A stretch of 64,000 nucleotides of DNA from Sphingomonas sp. PP-CE-1G-424 (GCF_004341085.1 NZ_SLXW01000002.1:496001-560000); one strand, 5' to 3'; shown: positions 25,613 through 34,566, counted from the first letter of the stretch. Numbers and translations: made by a program. The notes: generated by a model not told the origin, from the letters alone.

Positions 25613-25870
25613 ATGACGATACGGATGGTGTATTTCGCCTGGGTGCGCGAGCGCATCGGCACGGGTGAAGAGTCGGTCGAGCCTCCGACGAGCGTCGTGA
25701 CGGTGGCCGATCTGGTCGATTGGCTGGCGGAGACGAGCGCCGCCCATGCGGGTGCGTTCGAGAACCGCTCGCGACTACGCGCGGCGATCGATCAGGATTT
25801 CGTGCCGCTCGATACGCCGATCGGTCGCGCACAGGAAATCGCGATCTTCCCACCGGTGACCGGCGGATGA
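25613..25870 (+). CDS. moaD: Molybdopterin synthase sulfur carrier subunit
   Basis: This 85-residue ubiquitin-like protein ends in the required Gly-Gly (FPPVTGG), which is thiocarboxylated to donate sulfur to precursor Z. The stop overlaps the moaE start by four bases (ATGA), as befits two subunits of one enzyme. It probably belongs to the pgsA-moaD-moaE transcription unit. Confidence 0.96.
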   Translation: MTIRMVYFAWVRERIGTGEESVEPPTSVVTVADLVDWLAETSAAHAGAFENRSRLRAAIDQDFVPLDTPIGRAQEIAIFPPVTGG

Positions 25871-26316
25871 TCCATATCTCGGTCCAGCAATTGCCGATCG
25901 ATATCGCCGCCGAGATGACGCGCGCGGAGGCGGCTGGCGCCGGCGCGGTGGCGACGTTCACCGGACTGGTGCGTGCGGACGACGGCGTGGGAACGCTCGA
26001 GCTCGAACATTATCCCGACGCGACCGAGGCTGCGTTGCTCAAGGTTGCCGAGGGTGCGATCGAGCGCTGGTCGCTGAGCGCCGCGATCATCGTGCACCGC
26101 GTCGGGCCGATGCATCCGGGCGAGCGCATCGTGTTCGTCGCGGCGGCGGCGGCACACCGGGGTGCGGCGCTGGAAGCCTGCGCGTATCTGATCGATCGGC
26201 TGAAGACCGACGCGCCATTCTGGAAGCGAGAGACGCGCGGAGTTGAAGCTAGCTGGGTAGAGGCGCGTGATCACGATCACGCCGCCGCTGCCCGGTGGAA
26301 TACGCCGAGCAGCTAG
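25867..26316 (+). CDS. moaE: Molybdopterin synthase catalytic subunit
   Basis: This 149-residue subunit forms a heterotetramer with MoaD and converts precursor Z to molybdopterin. Family segments are GAGAVATFTGLVRADDGVG, LELEHYP, IVHRVGPMHPGERIVFVAAA and YLIDRLKTDAPFWKRE, the last with the active-site lysines. ATG 25867 overlaps the end of moaD. The tail DHDHAAAARW is a typical extension. A family E repeat follows. Confidence 0.96.
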   Translation: MIHISVQQLPIDIAAEMTRAEAAGAGAVATFTGLVRADDGVGTLELEHYPDATEAALLKVAEGAIERWSLSAAIIVHRVGPMHPGERIVFVAAAAAHRGAALEACAYLIDRLKTDAPFWKRETRGVEASWVEARDHDHAAAARWNTPSS

Positions 26317-26324
26317 CGCAAAGC

Positions 26325-26379
26325 TTGCTCCACCGCGAAAGCGGGAGCCCAGACTGGATTCCCGCCTTCGTGGTAAGCA
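26325..26379. repeat. Palindromic intergenic repeat, family E, copy 3
   Basis: GCTCCACCGCGAAAGCGGGA continuing GCCCAGACTGG pairs with the inverted ATTCCCGCCTTCGTGGTAAG; the terminal arms have begun to diverge. It sits between the convergent moaE and the first fasciclin gene. Confidence 0.75.
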
Positions 26380-26427
26380 AGGCAGTGCAGGCCGCGCTCT
26401 CCGATGAGACCGCGGCCCGCACTCAAA

Positions 26428-27081
26428 TCAGCCGAGCTTCGGAACGCTCATGCCGTTGGTGAGATGAACGACGCCGTTCGTCTCCTTGATGTCCGCCGTA
26501 TCGACGAACGACTTGATCCCGGCGGTATCGGTCAGCGCGATATTGCCGTTGGCTTCGAGCGACGCGATCAGCGGCTGACCGGCGAGCGTGGTCAGCGTGG
26601 CCTTGCCACCGCCCGCGGTGATCTGCGCCTTCAGCTGCTCCGACGTCAGCGCACCGGCGACGACGTGATACTTGATGATCGTCGCCAGCGTCGGCACCGA
26701 CTCAGGCTTCAGCAGCGTGTCGAGCGCACCCGCGGGCAGACGCGTGAACGCTTCGTCGCTCGGCGCGAACAGCGTGTACGGGCCGGGGCCTGCGAGCGTC
26801 GTCTGCAACTTCGCTGCGGTGACCAGCTTGGTCAGCGTCGCACGGTTCGGCAGCGTCGGGAGAGCGGCCGCGATCGTCGTGGTCGCTGCGGCCGTCGACG
26901 CAGCGGGCGCACCGGCAGCCTGAGGCGCTGCGGTCGTCGCGCCCGGCGCCGCTGCCGTCGGAGCAGCCGTCGTGGGCGCGCCCGTCCGCGGCGCAGCAGG
27001 TGCGGTGGTCTGCGCGGTCGCGCCGGTGGCGAGGAGCAGGCTCGATGCGGCTGCGATCATCAGGTTGGTCTTAACAGTCAT
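26428..27081 (-). CDS. Fasciclin (FAS1) domain secreted protein 1
   Basis: This 217-residue exported protein has a signal peptide (MTVKTNLMIAAASSLLLATG then ATAQ) and an Ala/Thr/Pro-rich linker to about residue 68. One FAS1 domain follows with both conserved boxes: YTLFAPSDEAFTRLP (H1) and YHVVAGALTSEQL with the terminal NGVVHLTNGMSVPKLG (H2). FAS1 proteins serve in adhesion or envelope interactions. It begins at ATG 27081. A second FAS1 gene follows upstream on the same strand (27217-27849), separated by about 135 bases, so the pair looks like a tandem duplication. Confidence 0.93.
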   Translation of the reverse strand: MTVKTNLMIAAASSLLLATGATAQTTAPAAPRTGAPTTAAPTAAAPGATTAAPQAAGAPAASTAAATTTIAAALPTLPNRATLTKLVTAAKLQTTLAGPGPYTLFAPSDEAFTRLPAGALDTLLKPESVPTLATIIKYHVVAGALTSEQLKAQITAGGGKATLTTLAGQPLIASLEANGNIALTDTAGIKSFVDTADIKETNGVVHLTNGMSVPKLG

Positions 27082-27216
27082 CTGCAACTCCAGAGATTGT
27101 GGAAGGGACGTGTGAAACTCGAACGGAAAAACTTGGGTTAGGTATCGGTCGGACTCAATGATTTTGCCGACAAGCCGCAGCATCGGCGCGATGAATCGAG
27201 CCTAATTGCACTCAGA

Positions 27217-27849
27217 TCAACTCAGCTTGGGCACGATCACGCCGTTGACGACATGAACGATGCCGTTCGACTGGCGGACATCTGCGGTCTCGACATAGCT
27301 CTTGTTGCCGTTGACATCGGTGAGCGTGATCACCGCGCCGACCAGCGTCGCGGTGATCGAGTCGCCCTCGACCGTGGTCAGCGTCGCGGTACCGCCGCCT
27401 GTCGTGATGCGGCGGCGCAGATCGTCGGCGGTCACGACGCCGGGCACGACGTGATAGGTCAGCACCTTGGTCAGCGAGGCCTTGTTCTCCGGCTTCAGCA
27501 ACGTGTCGACCATGCCGGGGGCAAGCCGCCCGAACGCGTCGTTGGTGGGTGCGAACACCGTGAACGGCCCCGGCCCAGACAAGGTCGGCACCAAGCCAGC
27601 TGCCTTCACCGCGGCAACCAGCGTCGAGAGATTGGGCGCCGCCGACGCGTTGTCGACGATCGTCTGCGTCGCCATCATCGGCACGCCGCCGACGGTCGGA
27701 TTGGCCACCGCGGGCGGCCCGTTCGGGACGGCGAGCGCGGGATTGATCGGCGTGGTCGACGCACTGGCGACGTCGTCCTTCGATTTGCCACTGCACGCCG
27801 CAAGCGCCAGCGCACCCGTGATCAGCAGTAGCGGAAGCGTCTTCGACAT
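27217..27849 (-). CDS. Fasciclin (FAS1) domain lipoprotein 2
   Basis: This 210-residue protein has a lipoprotein signal, LLLITGALALAACSGKS, with lipidated Cys19. A short low-complexity linker and one FAS1 domain follow (FTVFAPTNDAFGRLAPGMVD, LTYHVVPGVVTADDLRRRI, NGIVHVVNGVIVPKLS). It is about half identical in appearance to the neighbouring FAS1 protein over the domain, but is membrane-anchored where the other is soluble. Confidence 0.93.
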   Translation of the reverse strand: MSKTLPLLLITGALALAACSGKSKDDVASASTTPINPALAVPNGPPAVANPTVGGVPMMATQTIVDNASAAPNLSTLVAAVKAAGLVPTLSGPGPFTVFAPTNDAFGRLAPGMVDTLLKPENKASLTKVLTYHVVPGVVTADDLRRRITTGGGTATLTTVEGDSITATLVGAVITLTDVNGNKSYVETADVRQSNGIVHVVNGVIVPKLS

Positions 27850-27962
27850 CGTTGGATCTCCAGCGGGAACTGCGAAACATACGATCGAACGCCGAGTTGG
27901 TTGCGCACCCGTGCCAATCTCGGGTCAAGGTGAAGACCGAGCGCGCTCAATTCGCAACGGTC

Positions 27963-28069
27963 TCCCATCCCTGAAAGGGAGGGGCAGGGGGTGGGTCGGC
28001 CAGCTTGTGTCGTGAGATTGCCTGATACGGGCGCCGACCCACCCCCAACCCCTCCCTTCCAGGGAGGGG
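27963..28069. repeat. Palindromic intergenic repeat, family B, copy 3
   Basis: TCCCATCCCTGAAAGGGAGG and CCTCCCTTCCAGGGAGGGGC are the outer arms, with GGGGGTGGGTCGGC pairing with GCCGACCCACCCCC inside. The left arm has a few mismatches. It lies between oxyR and the second fasciclin gene (both on the minus strand) and probably marks the end of the oxyR transcript. Confidence 0.86.
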
Positions 28070-28087
28070 CACAGAAGGAGAGGGCGA

Positions 28088-28990
28088 CTACTGAACGTCG
28101 GCGAGCGCCTTCGCCATCAACCGGAAATCCTTCTCGCGCGGGCTCGCCCGCCGCCAGACCAGCGCGATCTTCCGCACGGCATTGATCTCGTCGAGCGGGC
28201 GTGCGGTGATGTTGGTGTTGTCGAGTATCCCGGCCTTGAGCGCCATCTCCGGCAGCATCGTGATGCCGAGCCTATTGTCGACCATCTGCACGATCGTGTG
28301 CAGCGACGTGCCGAGCATAGTCGCCTCCGCGCGCAACTCCGGCCGGTTGCACGCGCCGAGCGCATGATCCTTCAGGCAGTGTCCGTCCTCGAGCAGCAGC
28401 AGCCGCGTCTCGTCGATCGCCGACGCCGGGATCGCAGGCAGCGCGGTCGGCTCTTCGCCCGACGGATAGGCCACGAACAGCCGATCCTCGAACAGCGTCT
28501 CCGACGTCACCTCGCCACACGCATAGGGGAGCGCGAGGAGCACGCAGTCAGTGCGGCCGTTGTGCAGCCCCTCGCAGGCCGGACCGCTCGGCTCCTCGCG
28601 CAAAAACAGCTTGAGGTCGGGATAATCCTTCCGCAACCGTGGCAGGATCCTCGGCAGCATGAACGGCGCGATCGTCGGGATGACGCTCATCCGCATGTCG
28701 CCCGAAAGCGGCTGGCCGGCGGCACGCGCCATGTCGCCCAGTTCCTCCGCCTCGCGCAGCACGCGCCGCGCCTTGTCGGCGATCCCGTCGCCCAGCGGCG
28801 TGAACCGCACGACTCGACGGGTCCGCTCGACAAGCACCACGCCGATCAGCGTTTCGAGCTCGCGCAGGCCCGCCGACAGCGTCGATTGCGTCACGAAACA
28901 CGCCTCCGCGGCACGTCCGAAATGGCCGTGGTCCTTCAGCGCAACAAGATATTGCAACTGTTTCAACGTGGGTAGGTAGGTCGCCGCCAT
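28088..28990 (-). CDS. oxyR: LysR-family peroxide sensor OxyR
   Basis: This 300-residue regulator has an N-terminal winged helix (TLKQLQYLVALKDHGHFGRA, with AAEACFVTQSTLSAGLREL as the recognition part) and a substrate-type effector domain. The two redox cysteines are Cys205 and Cys214 in LEDGHCLKDHALGACNRPE, nine residues apart as in E. coli (C199/C208). These form a disulfide on peroxide and switch on target genes. It is divergent from ahpC-ahpD, its expected targets, and a dyad lies just in front of its start. Confidence 0.95.
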   Translation of the reverse strand: MAATYLPTLKQLQYLVALKDHGHFGRAAEACFVTQSTLSAGLRELETLIGVVLVERTRRVVRFTPLGDGIADKARRVLREAEELGDMARAAGQPLSGDMRMSVIPTIAPFMLPRILPRLRKDYPDLKLFLREEPSGPACEGLHNGRTDCVLLALPYACGEVTSETLFEDRLFVAYPSGEEPTALPAIPASAIDETRLLLLEDGHCLKDHALGACNRPELRAEATMLGTSLHTIVQMVDNRLGITMLPEMALKAGILDNTNITARPLDEINAVRKIALVWRRASPREKDFRLMAKALADVQ

Positions 28991-28999
28991 TAATCGCCT

Positions 29000-29024
29000 C
29001 TATCGATCATCAGATGATAAATAG
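29000..29024. promoter_or_regulatory. Candidate OxyR operator in the oxyR/ahpC divergent region
   Basis: An interrupted dyad, CTAT-cg-ATCATC-A-GATGAT-aa-ATAG, is centred at 29012, ten bases from the oxyR start and about 125 bases from ahpC. It has the CTAT/ATAG half-site ends of OxyR sites and the symmetry of LysR-type operators. Such a site would autoregulate oxyR and activate ahpC. Assignment is by position and symmetry only. Confidence 0.6.
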
Positions 29025-29138
29025 AGCGTTGGATCGATTACACCAGCCCCCATATACCGCATTGCACAACGACCGAGCGGGCCAACCGCTGCCTTTGAGG
29101 ATGCCTGGAGCCGAGTTTATTTCCAGGAGGCTTCCATC

Positions 29139-29684
29139 ATGTTGACCATCGGCGACCAGTTCCCATCGATGACCATTCCCGTCCAGCAGGGCACCGCAGC
29201 GCTGCCCGCCGGCGAGACGCTCGACCTGACGACGGCATATCCCGGCAAGTGGAAGGTGCTGTTCTACTGGCCGAAGGACTTCACGTTCGTGTGCCCGACC
29301 GAGATCGTCGGCTACAGCGACATCCGCGGCGATTTCGAGGACCGCGACGCCGTGCTGATCGGCGCGTCGACCGATACCGCGCACGTCCACCTCGCCTGGC
29401 GCAAGTCGGACGCGGACCTTGCCGCCGCAGACTTCCCGTGGCTCGCGGATAACGGCGCGAAGCTCGCCGACGCGCTCGGCATCGTCGACAAGAACGAGCA
29501 TGTGGCGTTCCGTGCGACCTTCATCATCGATCCGGACAACGTCATTCAGGCGGTCCAGGTCAACGGCCTGAACGTCGGCCGCAACCCCGCCGAGACGCTC
29601 CGCGTGCTCGACGCGCTGCAGACCGACGAGCTCTGCCCGTGCAACTGGAACAAGGGCGACGACGTCCTCCAGCTCGCTGCGTAA
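29139..29684 (+). CDS. ahpC: Alkyl hydroperoxide reductase AhpC-type peroxiredoxin
   Basis: This 181-residue peroxiredoxin has its peroxidatic Cys52 in PKDFTFVCPTEIVGYS. Two closely spaced C-terminal cysteines, Cys166 and Cys168 (DELCPCNWNKGDD), serve for resolving, a pattern typical of the AhpC forms reduced by AhpD rather than AhpF. A consensus-like CAGGAGG lies eight bases before the ATG. It is the first gene of ahpC-ahpD; a family C repeat lies between the two. Confidence 0.95.
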   Translation: MLTIGDQFPSMTIPVQQGTAALPAGETLDLTTAYPGKWKVLFYWPKDFTFVCPTEIVGYSDIRGDFEDRDAVLIGASTDTAHVHLAWRKSDADLAAADFPWLADNGAKLADALGIVDKNEHVAFRATFIIDPDNVIQAVQVNGLNVGRNPAETLRVLDALQTDELCPCNWNKGDDVLQLAA

Positions 29685-29693
29685 CTAAAACTC

Positions 29694-29796
29694 CCCTCCC
29701 GTTCACGGGAGGGGTTGGGGGAGGGCGTGTCCATACGGGCCGCCCTCTCTTTTTGTCTCCAGTCCCTCCCCCGACCCCTCCCGCAGGCGGAAGGGG
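29694..29796. repeat. Palindromic intercistronic repeat, family C, copy 2 (ahpC-ahpD)
   Basis: TCCCCTCCCGTTCACGGGAG followed by GGGTTGGGGGAGGGC is mirrored by CCCTCCCCCGACCCCTCCCG and then CAGGCGGAAGGGGA. It fills the gap between ahpC and ahpD. Its 3' arm brings an AGGGGA close to the ahpD start, although GAAGGA at 29801-29806 is the better Shine-Dalgarno. Confidence 0.85.
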
Positions 29797-29812
29797 AGCA
29801 GAAGGAATTATC

Positions 29813-30331
29813 ATGTCGCTCAAGGAATTCGCAGGGCAACTGCCCGACTACGCCAAGGACATCCGTCTCAACGTCGGCTCGCTGCTGAACGAGACGCATC
29901 TGTCCGACCAGCGCAAATACGGCCTGCTGCTCACCTGCGCACACGGCTCGGGCTACAAGCCGCTGGTCGAGGCCGCCGAAGCCGAATGCGTGCCGAAGCT
30001 CTCGCCCGAGGCCGCGAACGCAGCGCGCGCGGCGGCTGCGGTGATGGCGATGAACAACGTCTATTACCGGTTCACGCATCTCGCCGGGAACCAGGAATAT
30101 CGCAACATGCCGGCCAAGCTGCGGATGAACGTGATCGGCCAGCCGGGTATCGACAAGGTCGATTTCGAGCTGTTCAGCCTGGCCGTGTCGGCGATGAACG
30201 GCTGCGGCATGTGCATCGACAGCCACGAGCAGATTTTGAAGAAGGCAGGCGTTACGGCAGAAGCGATCCAGACCTCGGTCCGCATCGGCGCCGTGATGGC
30301 GGCGGTCGCGACGGTCCACGCAACGTTGTGA
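29813..30331 (+). CDS. ahpD: Alkylhydroperoxidase AhpD (carboxymuconolactone decarboxylase fold)
   Basis: This 172-residue all-helical protein has the active-site motif CGMCIDSHE: Cys131, Cys134 and His138, with Glu and His of the proton relay. AhpD reduces AhpC (in some bacteria via dihydrolipoamide). Its place after ahpC and opposite oxyR supports this. It starts at ATG 29813 after GAAGGA. Confidence 0.95.
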   Translation: MSLKEFAGQLPDYAKDIRLNVGSLLNETHLSDQRKYGLLLTCAHGSGYKPLVEAAEAECVPKLSPEAANAARAAAAVMAMNNVYYRFTHLAGNQEYRNMPAKLRMNVIGQPGIDKVDFELFSLAVSAMNGCGMCIDSHEQILKKAGVTAEAIQTSVRIGAVMAAVATVHATL

Positions 30332-30354
30332 AGTAATCCCCCTCCCAAACCGCT

Positions 30355-30438
30355 TCCGTCATCCTGACGAAAGTCAGGATCCAGAGCCAATATCGTAGCG
30401 CCCGATACTCTGGATCCTGGCGTTCGCCAGGATGACGG
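30355..30438. repeat. Palindromic intergenic repeat, family G, copy 1
   Basis: TTCCGTCATCCTGACGAAAG followed by TCAGGATCCAGAG pairs with CTCTGGATCCTGGCGTTCGC followed by CAGGATGACGG. Local hairpins lie in each arm (CCTGAC...GTCAGG) and the whole folds across a centre of about 25 bases. A second copy lies at 55322-55408. It is between the convergent ahpD and TauE/SafE genes. Confidence 0.88.
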
Positions 30439-30462
30439 GAGCGAGTTTGGCGGGGGAAGGAC

Positions 30463-31230
30463 TTAGTGCCAGATCGCGCGGTATAGTCCGAACAAGCTGG
30501 TGATGGTCAGGATCACGCCGACCAGCACCATCAGCGTCTTCGCCGGCACGCGCTTCGCCAGCATCGCCCCGAACGGAGCGGCCAGCACGCCGCCGATCAG
30601 CAACCCCACCGTCGCCTGCGTGAACGCCGCCCAGCCGAGCTGCGTGATGAACGTCGCCGAGATCGTCGCGGTCAGGAAGAACTCCGCGGTATTCACCGTC
30701 CCGATCGTGGTCCGCGGCGATGCGCCCTGGACCAGCAGGTTCGACGTCACCACCGGGCCCCAGCCGCCACCGCCCGCCGCATCGAGAAACCCGCCGACCA
30801 GCCCGAGCGGCTCGACGATCTTCGGCTCCTTCTGCTTCGGCGGATAACGAAGCCCGCGGTACAGCAGGTACACGCCGATCGACGTCAGATACGCGAGGAT
30901 GAACGGTTTCGCCGTGCTCGCATCGATGTTCGACAGCACGTACGCGCCCAGCACGCCGCCGATAACGCCCGGGATCATCAGCCGCAGGAACAGCGTCCAG
31001 TTGACGTTCTTGTGCAGCACATGGCTGATCCCCGACACCGCGGTGGTGAAGGTCTCGACGGTATGCACGCCCGCCGACGCCGCGGCCGGCGGCACGCCGA
31101 CCCACAGCAGCAGCGTGTTCGAAATCACCCCGAACGCCATCCCCAGCGCGCCATCGACGATCTGCGCGGCGAACCCGACCAGGATGAAGGGCAGGAGCGT
31201 TTCGAAGCTCAAGGTCGTCAGGTCGAACAT
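30463..31230 (-). CDS. TauE/SafE-family sulfite/organosulfur exporter
   Basis: This 255-residue inner-membrane protein has about eight helices in two repeats. Signatures are FAAQIVDGALGMAFGVISNT in the first half and GFLDAAGGGGWGPVVTSNLL in the second. Family members export sulfite, sulfoacetate or similar anions; the precise substrate is unknown. Two ATGs are possible; 31230 is preferred because GAGGGG lies seven bases upstream, whereas it is one base from the ATG at 31236. It is divergent from cysE, which also belongs to sulfur metabolism. Confidence 0.9.
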   Translation of the reverse strand: MFDLTTLSFETLLPFILVGFAAQIVDGALGMAFGVISNTLLLWVGVPPAAASAGVHTVETFTTAVSGISHVLHKNVNWTLFLRLMIPGVIGGVLGAYVLSNIDASTAKPFILAYLTSIGVYLLYRGLRYPPKQKEPKIVEPLGLVGGFLDAAGGGGWGPVVTSNLLVQGASPRTTIGTVNTAEFFLTATISATFITQLGWAAFTQATVGLLIGGVLAAPFGAMLAKRVPAKTLMVLVGVILTITSLFGLYRAIWH

Positions 31231-31392
31231 CGGCATCCCCTCAATATTCCGCCCAGACTGCAACGCGCCGGCTTATCCCACAACAAAGATAGGCTTTACC
31301 CCGATCCCTATAGCGTGAGGCGACCCACACGCGCGGTTCTGGAAATCGATCGTTCGATACCCTAGATACGGAAATCGCGAAGGGGACTGCGG

Positions 31393-32085
31393 ATGTCGAG
31401 CGGATTACTGGCCTATCTGGATTCGATCCGCGCCCGCGATCCCGCCCCGCATTCGCGCGCCGAAATCATGCTGTATCCCGGCGTCTGGGCGCTCGGCTAT
31501 CACCGCATCGCGCACCGCCTGTACAAGGCGAAACTCTATTTCCTCGCGCGCTGCGTCAATCACTGGTCGCGCTTTACGACGGCGATCGACATCCATCCGG
31601 GCGCGACGATCGGCCGCAATTTCTTTATCGACCACGGCTTCGTCGTGATTGGCGAGACCGCGGAGATCGGCGACGACGTGACGATCTACCAGTGCGTCAC
31701 GCTCGGCGGCACCAGCCCCGACAACGGCGTCCAGGGCAAGCGCCACCCGACCATCTCCGATGGCGCGATCATCGGTTCGGGCGCGCAGGTGCTGGGCCCG
31801 ATCACGCTCGGCAAGCGCTCGCGTGTCGGCGCCAACGCGGTCGTCACGCGCGACGTGCCGGCGGGGACGACGGTCGTCGGCATCCCCGCGCGCGCGACCA
31901 CGATCGAGGGCGGCAACGCGCCCGAGGTGCCGCGCTTCGTGCCCTACGGGACGCCGTGCAGCGAGATGTTCGATCCCGCGACGCAGAAGATGGAGATCAT
32001 GCGCTGCGAGCTGGAGACGATGCGCAAGCGGCTCGACGCGCTGCTCGCCGACGAGCATCCAGAGGACCGTCGCGACCGCGCATGA
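31393..32085 (+). CDS. cysE: Serine O-acetyltransferase (EpsC-type)
   Basis: This 230-residue enzyme acetylates serine for cysteine synthesis. It has a short helical N-terminus and a left-handed beta-helix of hexapeptide repeats: [40 protein letters not shown], and [19 protein letters not shown] with [19 protein letters not shown]. The active-site His and Asp pairs are in HPGA and DHG. It has the shorter EpsC form rather than the roughly 270-residue E. coli form. The DUF2794 gene follows after 13 bases. Confidence 0.95.
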   Translation: MSSGLLAYLDSIRARDPAPHSRAEIMLYPGVWALGYHRIAHRLYKAKLYFLARCVNHWSRFTTAIDIHPGATIGRNFFIDHGFVVIGETAEIGDDVTIYQCVTLGGTSPDNGVQGKRHPTISDGAIIGSGAQVLGPITLGKRSRVGANAVVTRDVPAGTTVVGIPARATTIEGGNAPEVPRFVPYGTPCSEMFDPATQKMEIMRCELETMRKRLDALLADEHPEDRRDRA

Positions 32086-32098
32086 TGGTGGATAACTG

Positions 32099-32437
32099 AT
32101 GGGCGTCGTACCTTTCCCCACACCGTCCAAGGCGACGCAGGTCGGCTTCGAACGCCTCGAACTGAACCGGATCCTGGACCTCTACGGCCGGATGGTCGCA
32201 GCGGGGCACTGGCGCGACTATGCGATCGATCTCGGCAAGGATGCCGCGGTGTTCGCCGCCTTCCGCCGCGCCGCCGAACGGCCGGAGTTCCGGATCGAGA
32301 AACGCCCGTCGCTGCGTAACAAGCAGGGGATGTGGGCGCTGATCGGCGAGGCCGGCGCGGTGGTGAAGCGAGGTCATGAACTCGGGCCGGTGCTGGCGCC
32401 AGTCGAGCGGCGGTTCATGAAACTGGTCGAGGACTAA
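32099..32437 (+). CDS. DUF2794 family protein
   Basis: This 112-residue soluble protein belongs to an alphaproteobacterial family of unknown function. Recognisable segments are FERLELNRILDLYGRMVAAG, WRDYAIDLGKDAAVFAAFRR and the C-terminal IEKRPSLRNKQGMWALIGEA. It is probably co-transcribed with cysE (13-base gap). No catalytic motif is evident. Confidence 0.9.
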   Translation: MGVVPFPTPSKATQVGFERLELNRILDLYGRMVAAGHWRDYAIDLGKDAAVFAAFRRAAERPEFRIEKRPSLRNKQGMWALIGEAGAVVKRGHELGPVLAPVERRFMKLVED

Positions 32438-32446
32438 CTTAATTCT

Positions 32447-32556
32447 GCCCCCCTCCCTGAAAGGGAGGGGCTGGGGGGTGGGTAGGCCTGCTCGTGTCAT
32501 AACGTTGCCTGATACGGACACCGACCCACCCCCGACCCTCCCTTCCAGGGAGGGGG
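32447..32556. repeat. Palindromic intergenic repeat, family B, copy 4
   Basis: GCCCCCCTCCCTGAAAGGGA and CCCTCCCTTCCAGGGAGGGG are the outer arms; GGGGGGTGGGTAGGC and CCGACCCACCCCCG pair inside. It lies between the convergent DUF2794 gene and pncB. Confidence 0.87.
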
Positions 32557-32569
32557 GTAATGGGCCGTG

Positions 32570-33874
32570 TTACACCAGCACCGGCGCCGTCTCGCGGTCC
32601 GCTTCGCCGAACACTCGCAGATATCGCGCGATCTCCGCAGGTTCACCGGTCGCCTTGGCGGGATTATCCGACAGCTTCACCGCAGGCCGCCCGTTCGCCG
32701 CGATCACCTTGCAGACCAGCGAGATCGGCTCCAGCGCGGCCGCCCCATCGGGATCGCAGCCGCGGAAGTCGTTCGTCAGGTTCGTCCCCCAGCCAAAGCT
32801 CATCCGCACCCGCCCATGGAAATGCCGATACGTCTGCTCGATCGTGTCGATGTCCATCCCGTCGGAGAAGATCAGCAGTTTGGTCTTCGGATCGACGCCT
32901 TGTTCCTCCCACCAGCGGATGATCTGCTCGCCGCCCGCGATCGGCGGCGCGCTGTCGGGGCGAAAGCCGGTCCACTCCGCCAGCCAGTGCGGCGCGTTGC
33001 GCAGGAACGCGGTCGTCCCGAACGCGTCGGGGAGGGCAATCAGCAGATTGCCGTTATAATGTTGCCGCCAATGCTGGAGCACGCGGTACGGCGCCTCGGC
33101 AAGCTCGGCGTCGCTCTCGGCCAGCGCGGCGGTCACCATCGGCAGTTCGTGCGCGTTCGTGCCGATCGCCTCGAGGTCGGCATCCATAGCCAACAGCACG
33201 TTGGACGTACCGATGAACCGGTCGCCGAGCCCTTCCTTCAGCGCCTCGACGCACCAGCGCTGCCACAGGAATCCATGCCGGCGCCGCGTGCCGAAGTCCG
33301 ACAGCACGAGATCGGGCAGTTCGCGCAGCCGCTCGACCTTCTCCCACAGCTTGGCCTTGGCGCGCGCGTAGACGATGTCGAGCGCGAACCGCCCGCGATC
33401 GCGCAGGGCTGCGCGCGACTTCAGTTCGTTGATGATCGTCAGCGCGGGGATTTCCCACATCGTCGTGTGCGTCCACGGGCCCTCGAAATGCAGCTCGTAC
33501 TGCCCGTCGACCTTGCGCAGATCATAGGCGGGCAACTGGAACTCGGCGAGCCACGCGAGGAACTCCGGCCCGAACATCTTCTGCTTCCCATAGAAGCTGT
33601 TGCCCGCGAGCCAGATCAGCTCCTTCTTCGCGAACCGCAGCGTCCGCGCATGATCAAGCTGCGCGCGCAGTTCGTCCTCGTCGACGATCTCCGCCAGCCG
33701 CACCGTCTTGGTCCGGTTGATCAGCGCGAAAGTGGCGCTGACGTCGGGATACACCTGCCGGATCATCTGCAACATCAACAGCTTGTAGAAATCGGTATCG
33801 AGCAGGCTGCGCACGATCGGATCGAGCCGGAAATTGTGATTGTACGTCCGGGTGGCGATATCGGTCACGGCCAT
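32570..33874 (-). CDS. pncB: Nicotinate phosphoribosyltransferase
   Basis: This 434-residue enzyme converts nicotinate and PRPP to nicotinate mononucleotide in NAD salvage. Key segments are [20 protein letters not shown] near the start, [30 protein letters not shown] with the autophosphorylated-His region (RRRHGF), [20 protein letters not shown] with HELPM, and the phosphate loop around [10 protein letters not shown] and GWGTNLTND. The start ATG 33874 ([19 protein letters not shown]) is preferred over an upstream in-frame ATG that is low in homology. It is divergent from the nicotinamidase gene that supplies its substrate. Confidence 0.96.
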   Translation of the reverse strand: MAVTDIATRTYNHNFRLDPIVRSLLDTDFYKLLMLQMIRQVYPDVSATFALINRTKTVRLAEIVDEDELRAQLDHARTLRFAKKELIWLAGNSFYGKQKMFGPEFLAWLAEFQLPAYDLRKVDGQYELHFEGPWTHTTMWEIPALTIINELKSRAALRDRGRFALDIVYARAKAKLWEKVERLRELPDLVLSDFGTRRRHGFLWQRWCVEALKEGLGDRFIGTSNVLLAMDADLEAIGTNAHELPMVTAALAESDAELAEAPYRVLQHWRQHYNGNLLIALPDAFGTTAFLRNAPHWLAEWTGFRPDSAPPIAGGEQIIRWWEEQGVDPKTKLLIFSDGMDIDTIEQTYRHFHGRVRMSFGWGTNLTNDFRGCDPDGAAALEPISLVCKVIAANGRPAVKLSDNPAKATGEPAEIARYLRVFGEADRETAPVLV

Positions 33875-33957
33875 GCGCGCGGGCTCCTGCGTTTGCGTGG
33901 GCTGCGGGTGTCCGAGAAGACGCGTTTGTGTCAAGCAGCGGGCAAAGGAGACGGGCG

Positions 33958-34566
33958 ATGGCGCGGTTCGTGGTCGTGGTGGATACGCAGTGGGATTTCA
34001 TGGCGGAGGGCGGCGCGCTGAGCGTGGCCGGGGCGGACGCGCTGGTCGCGCCGATGCAGGCGTGGCTGTCGGCACTGCCCGCCGCCGGCACTGCCGGAGT
34101 CCTGTTCACGTTCGATACGCATTTCCGCGAAACCTATGCCGCGTCGCCCGAGGCGGCGATGTTCCCGATCCACTGCGTCCGGGGCACGAAAGGGTGGGGC
34201 AACATCCTCGACGTCGCGCTGGTCGACCCGGCGATCCCGGCGTGGCGGATCGAGAAGGGCGTGTTCGACATGTGGGCCGAACCGGGGCTGGCGATCGAGG
34301 ACGCGCGCGACGAAGGGCAGCCAACGGTGTCGCGGGAGGACTTCTTCGCAGGCCTCGCCGCGAGGGGCGTTACCGACGTTACGGTCATCGGCGTTGCGGC
34401 GGACTATTGCGTTCGCTGGGCGGTCGAAGGCCTGATCGCACGTGGCTTCGCGGTAACCGTGCCGGCAGGGCTCACGCGCGGGATCGAACGGCAGATCGAT
34501 GCGGTTGCGGCGGAGGATTTCGCCGGCGCGCGGTTGATCGTCCAACCAACGGAACGCATCGCGTAA
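33958..34566 (+). CDS. pncA: Nicotinamidase (isochorismatase-like cysteine hydrolase)
   Basis: This 202-residue hydrolase turns nicotinamide into nicotinate. The catalytic triad is visible: Asp9 in [11 protein letters not shown], Lys100 in RIEKGVFD and Cys151 in VAADYCVRW. Metal ligands Asp53 and His55 (FTFDTHF) and His72 (PIHCVRG) are present. GGAG lies upstream of ATG 33958. It shares an 83-base divergent promoter region with pncB, so the two steps are likely co-regulated. Confidence 0.93.
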   Translation: MARFVVVVDTQWDFMAEGGALSVAGADALVAPMQAWLSALPAAGTAGVLFTFDTHFRETYAASPEAAMFPIHCVRGTKGWGNILDVALVDPAIPAWRIEKGVFDMWAEPGLAIEDARDEGQPTVSREDFFAGLAARGVTDVTVIGVAADYCVRWAVEGLIARGFAVTVPAGLTRGIERQIDAVAAEDFAGARLIVQPTERIA

